A stretch of 64,000 nt of DNA from Ensifer sp. LC163. Lineage in GTDB: Bacteria > Pseudomonadota > Alphaproteobacteria > Rhizobiales > Rhizobiaceae. A program made the position numbers and the translations under genes. Shown piece by piece: positions 63,336-64,000 of this stretch; positions within the stretch are counted from its first letter, which is position 1, and each line of letters opens with the position of its first letter. The stretch covers positions 372,001-436,000 of the forward strand of contig NZ_MBSS01000012.1 of assembly GCF_001695855.1 (NCBI RefSeq), read 5' to 3'. The notes under the pieces are model-generated. The model was given only the letters and a program-made list of their open reading frames with translations. It made no database searches and was not told the DNA's origin.

Positions 63336-64000
63336 ATGAACTACGTGCCTCCTTCGCCGACCGCCGAAACCGACGCCTTTCGCTTCGACAACAGTTTTGC
63401 GCGGTTGCCGCAGCAGTTCTTCGCCCGTGTCGACCCGACACCGGTCGCCGAGCCCTGGCTGATCAAGCTCAACCGACCGCTTGCCGAAGAACTCGGCCTC
63501 GACCTCGACAGTCTCGAGCGCGACGGTGCGCAGATCTTTTCCGGCAACAGCGTGCCTGCCGGGGCCGCGCCGCTCGCCATGGCCTATGCCGGCCACCAGT
63601 TCGGCACCTTCGTGCCGCAGCTCGGTGACGGCCGTGCGATCCTTCTGGGCGAAGTCATCGACCGGAACGGGCAGCGGCGCGACATTCAACTGAAGGGACC
63701 AGGACAGACGCCCTTCTCGCGCCGCGGCGACGGACGGGCCGCCCTCGGGCCGGTGCTGCGCGAATACATCGTCAGCGAAGCGATGTTTGCGCTCGGCATC
63801 CCGACGACGCGGGCGCTTGCGGCTGTCGTAACCGGCCAGCCGGTCTATCGCGAGCAGATCCTGCCCGGTGCCATCTTTACTCGTGTGGCGGCAAGCCACA
63901 TCCGCGTCGGCACCTTCCAGTTCTTTGCAGCGCGCGGCGATATGGCTTCGGTCCAGGCGCTGGCCGACTATGCGATCAGTCGCCACTATCCGGAGGTCAG
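63336..64000 (+). CDS. selO: Protein adenylyltransferase SelO (partial, runs off window)
   Basis: The first 221 residues are present. It starts [21 protein letters not shown]. The [17 protein letters not shown] segment, [17 protein letters not shown] and REYIVSEAM are signatures of the SelO/YdiU pseudokinase fold, which transfers AMP to proteins under redox stress. The C-terminal half, including the catalytic metal-binding residues, lies outside the window. Confidence 0.93.
   Translation, partial: MNYVPPSPTAETDAFRFDNSFARLPQQFFARVDPTPVAEPWLIKLNRPLAEELGLDLDSLERDGAQIFSGNSVPAGAAPLAMAYAGHQFGTFVPQLGDGRAILLGEVIDRNGQRRDIQLKGPGQTPFSRRGDGRAALGPVLREYIVSEAMFALGIPTTRALAAVVTGQPVYREQILPGAIFTRVAASHIRVGTFQFFAARGDMASVQALADYAISRHYPEV

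Overview
This window looks like chromosomal DNA of a Sinorhizobium/Ensifer-type alphaproteobacterium of the Rhizobiales. It is GC-rich. It carries a rhizobial gene set (cytochrome c maturation cluster cycHJKL next to degP, a FeuN-FeuP-FeuQ locus, a MucR zinc-finger regulator beside a second Mrp/Pha antiporter operon, DUF2336, DUF1491 and DUF5330 proteins). It also contains several copies of a roughly 106 bp double-palindrome repeat matching the known Rhizobium-specific intergenic mosaic element (RIME1). The species cannot be fixed from the sequence alone.

Layout. 0-4.3 kb: end of an MFS transporter, a DMT exporter, aminopeptidase N. 4.6-21.2 kb: a PleC-type cell-cycle kinase (+), convergent with a minus-strand block reading degP, a response regulator/kinase pair and glnE; then ccmI-ccmE-ccmF-ccmH, a lipoprotein, and feuN-feuP-feuQ. 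21.2-22.1 kb is nearly gene-free. 22.1-31.5 kb: small conserved proteins, a bifunctional penicillin-binding protein, a DUF1214/DUF1254 pair, a DUF883 protein, a secreted SH3b protein, DUF2336 and DUF1491. 31.7-37.6 kb: a DivJ-type kinase overlapping a peptidoglycan-binding protein, DUF5330, an Ala-rich orphan, sufE and mucR. 38.0-44.0 kb: a seven-gene Mrp-type cation/proton antiporter operon (A to G). 44.5-49.3 kb: CSS-EAL phosphodiesterase, msrB, a hemolysin-III membrane protein, a DksA/TraR-like protein and a universal stress protein behind an exact FixK/FNR box. 49.6-64 kb is a more accessory stretch: VOC dioxygenase, two divergent HxlR-regulator/redox-enzyme loci, an unusual inverse autotransporter with a beta-helix passenger, LysR and TetR regulators, oligopeptidase B, a homocysteine methyltransferase-like protein and the start of selO.

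How the parts fit. PleC- and DivJ-type kinases, the opposing regulators of DivK in the CtrA cell-cycle circuit, both lie here. The pleC upstream region carries five GANTC (CcrM) sites within 52 bp plus a CtrA-like half-site pair. Envelope functions recur: DegP, FeuNPQ, a PBP, peptidoglycan-binding and SH3b proteins, MucR and the ion antiporter. Genome decay is visible: a truncated methyltransferase abuts the autotransporter terminator, and a GNAT gene stops inside half a RIME1 element. The most unusual items are the inverse autotransporter (52.1-54.3 kb), the pleC promoter, and a 173 bp element with perfect 23 bp inverted ends upstream of sufE that has a third end copy just after sufE.
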